Source of the DNA: Aquanectria penicillioides | Lineage: Eukaryota; Ascomycota; Sordariomycetes; Hypocreales; Nectriaceae | Assembly (NCBI GenBank): GCA_003415625.1 | Contig: PYIU01000001.1 | Span: 6,078,210-6,142,209 of the forward strand | Length of the DNA stretch: 64,000 nucleotides | Reading direction: 5' to 3' | Shown: positions 61,809 through 64,000 of the stretch, piece by piece | How positions within the stretch are numbered: position 1 is the first letter of the stretch | Layout of the letters: every line of letters starts with the position of its first letter | Notes under the pieces: model-generated | What the model saw: the letters and a program-made list of their open reading frames with translations, nothing else | Databases searched by the model: none | Told to the model about the DNA's origin: nothing | Made by a program: the position numbers and the translations under genes

Positions 61809-63926
61809 ATGGCATCCACTCCCTTGAAAGCCGCCGTGCTTATTGTATCGACCACAGCTGCTCAAAATGCCGCTGCCGATGCTTCAGGACCTGTTTTGGC
61901 ACAGGTCTTGAAGGATGAAGGAGATGACAAGTGGGAGGTTGTAGACACGAAAATCGTTTCTGATGATGTGCTGCAAATTCAGAGGCAAATAACTACTTGG
62001 GCCGATGGCCCAGATGGAATTAATCTCATTATCACGACTGGAGGGACGGGTTTTGCAACTTCTGATGGCACCCCAGAGGTATGGGAATCTACATATCTTT
62101 CAATGCAACCAATCCAGACTAATCTTTGGGCCAGGCTGTCTCTCCGTTGCTTCACAAGCAAGCATCCGGGCTGGTCCATGGCATGCTTGCAGCATCTCTT
62201 GAAGTGACCCCGTGTGAGTAGTGCCAAACCGCCATTGATTGCCATATCAAGTCCCTTACTTATACAAATAGTTGCCATGATGTCTCGTCCGGTTGCTGGA
62301 GTTCGTAACAAATCTATCATTGTCACACTCCCAGGCTCACCCAAGGGCGCCAAGGAGAATCTCCAAGCTATCATCAAAACCATTCCGCATGCTTGCTTAC
62401 AGGCTTCCGGGGTGAACTCACGGGCTCTCCATGCTGGGGGTGTAAAGAAGCTCGAATCAGATGCTGGGATCGGCGCTGGAAAGCCACAATCGGCAGGCCA
62501 GGGACATCACCACCATCACCACGGTCATGGTCATGGCCACGGTCACGGACACGGCAATCTGGTCAGGCATACTAACCCGGATGCTCTATCCAATGACCCT
62601 TCGCTCGGGCCCTCCCGTCGTCATAGAGAATCTCCATACGCTATGCACTCCGTGGTTAATGCTTTGGCTCTGATTAGCCAACACACGCCAGAGCCGGACG
62701 TCATTACCCAGAAAGTCGACACAGGAATCATCGATTCAGTCCTCGCAGAAGACGTCTTGGCAATGGAGAACGTCCCGGCCTTTCGAGCTAGCATTGTTGA
62801 TGGTTACGCCGTTGTGGTTCCCAAGGACGGGCAACTGAAAGGAATTTTCCCTGTGACGGCGGTATCTCACGCCGCCCCTGGAGAAATCGGGACCTTGAAG
62901 GAGGGCGAAATTGCAAGAATTACCACCGGCGCCCCTCTTCCTCCTGGAGCAACAAGTGTCATCATGGTGGAAGATACAATTTTGAAGACCATGACCGAAG
63001 ACGGCAAGGAGGAGAAGGAGGTAGAAATACAAGTTGAAGGGGTCAAGGAAGGGGAGAATGTCCGCGAAATCGGTAGCGACATCAAAGAAGGCACCACAAT
63101 CTTGAACAAAGGCGAACTCATCTCGGGAGTCGGCGGTGAAATTGGACTCCTCGCCGCTGTCGGCGTTGCTGAGGTAAAGGTCTACCGTCGCCCCATCATC
63201 GGCATCCTATCTACTGGCGACGAGATCATCGAGCACGATCGCCCTGGGTCCTTGAGGATGGGCGAAGTCAGAGACACAAACCGCATCACGCTCATGTCGG
63301 CGGCCAAGGAATGGGGTTTCGATGTGGTCGACCTTGGTATTGCCAAGGACAAGCCTGGTACTCTGGAAGAGACACTCCGAGATGGTCTCCGTCGAGCAGA
63401 TATTCTTATCACTACCGGTGGCGTCTCCATGGGCGAGCTTGATCTTTTGAAGCCTACCATTGAACGATCTCTTGGAGGAACGATTCACTTCGGTCGAGTT
63501 GCCATGAAGCCTGGCAAGCCAACTACGTTTGCCACTGTCCCTTTCAAGGACAATGCCGGCCAACGCCTAGACAAGGTCATCTTTTCACTACCAGGCAATC
63601 CGGCCTCGGCTCTGGTCACCTTCCACCTGTTCGTTCTGCCATCACTCCACAAGTTGTCTGGAGTATCGCCCGCTGGTCTTCCCAAGGTGCCGGCCACTCT
63701 TTCCCATGACTTCCCGCTCGATCCTCGACCCGAGTATCATCGTGTAGTCGTAACGGCTGGCAAAGACGGCCTTCTTTCAGCAACAAGCACTGGCGGGCAA
63801 CGCAGCTCCAAGGTGGGCAGTTTGAGATCGGCAAATGGGTTGGCATGTCTGCCTAGTGGAAGTGGGAAGCTGGAGAAGGGATCTAAAGTCGACGTGATGC
63901 TACTTAGTGCCATTCGCCCTGCTTAA
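61809..63926 (+). CDS. cnxE: Molybdenum cofactor biosynthesis MogA-MoeA fusion (gephyrin/CnxE type)
   Basis: Adenylates molybdopterin (G domain) and inserts molybdate (E domain), the last steps of Moco synthesis needed for nitrate reductase and sulfite oxidase. Exons 61809-62078, 62135-62213, 62272-63926; 667 aa. The MogA-like G domain is N-terminal (residues about 1-165): LIITTGGTGFATSDGTPEAV, MMSRPVAGVRNKSIIVTLPGSPKGAKENL. A linker with a remarkable His/Gly tract follows at 194-211. The MoeA-like E domain runs from about 235 to the end: VPAFRASIVDGYAV, TGAPLPPGATSVIMVED, GILSTGDEI, DTNRITL, TTGGVSMGELDLL and SLPGNPASALVTFHLF. Exon 2/3 joins at T|TT to give EVTPFAMMSRP. The domain order G-linker-E matches gephyrin and Aspergillus CnxE and is the reverse of plant Cnx1. 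Confidence 0.95.
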
Positions 63927-64000
63927 CAAGTACCTGGTCTCTGCTCGGATTCGCGAGTGTGACACTTCAATATCAAACATTGTTTCAAATACCATAACTT

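Overview
The window is genomic DNA from a filamentous ascomycete, most likely a sordariomycete of the hypocrealean type. Genes carry short GT-AG introns (about 50-350 nt) with CTAAC-like branch sites. The set includes fungal markers: NTE1, a GPI-anchored GH17 glucanase, TSC1, and the arginine-specific carbamoyl-phosphate synthase small subunit with its leader peptide. Promoters are pyrimidine-rich and intergenic spaces are long. The species cannot be fixed from the sequence alone.

Layout. 1.6-4.5 kb: a membrane-anchored pepsin-fold protein that has lost one catalytic Asp (+). 5.1-7.1 kb: TAH18 diflavin reductase (-). 10.2-11.8 kb: a two-RRM/RG-rich RNA-binding protein (+). 13.0-14.3 kb: Gcs1-type ArfGAP (+). 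14.9-16.0 kb: electron-transfer flavoprotein beta (+). 18.2-20.3 kb: arginine attenuator peptide uORF and CPA1/arg-2 (+). 21.0-22.9 kb: Acinus-like SAP/RRM protein (-). 24.5-25.6 kb: DJ-1/PfpI protein (-). 26.9-30.2 kb: TSC1/hamartin (+). 31.5 kb: intron-containing tRNA-Ile (AAT). 34.7-36.0 kb: GH17 glucanase (+). 37.3-38.9 kb: ZIP/KE4 zinc transporter (+). 38.9-45.7 kb: gene-poor stretch. 45.7-47.2 kb: arrestin-like protein (+). 48.9 kb: tRNA-Phe (GAA) interrupted in its D-loop (-). 51.4-53.1 kb: group II PLP decarboxylase (+). 54.4-63.9 kb: compact block NTE1 (-), GPN2 (+), POP5 (-), cnxE/gephyrin-type MogA-MoeA (+).

There is no biosynthetic cluster and no mobile element that I can recognise. 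The genes are mostly conserved housekeeping functions: arginine synthesis and its translational control, Fe-S/redox (TAH18, ETF), TOR signalling (TSC1), RNA processing (POP5, Acinus, RRM protein, tRNAs), lipid turnover (NTE1), vesicle traffic (ArfGAP, arrestin), metal and cofactor metabolism (ZIP, cnxE) and the cell wall (GH17).

Two things stand out. First, the tRNA-Phe gene is split in the D-loop by 54 nt that look like a spliceosomal intron (GTATGT, ACTAAC, CAG) rather than a normal tRNA intron at 37/38; removing it restores an essentially normal tRNA. Second, four conserved genes (ETF-beta, Acinus-like, TSC1, arrestin-like) carry five frame breaks. Each is mended by one added base and all lie at or near short C (or G) runs, which suggests a systematic consensus error rather than five pseudogenising mutations.
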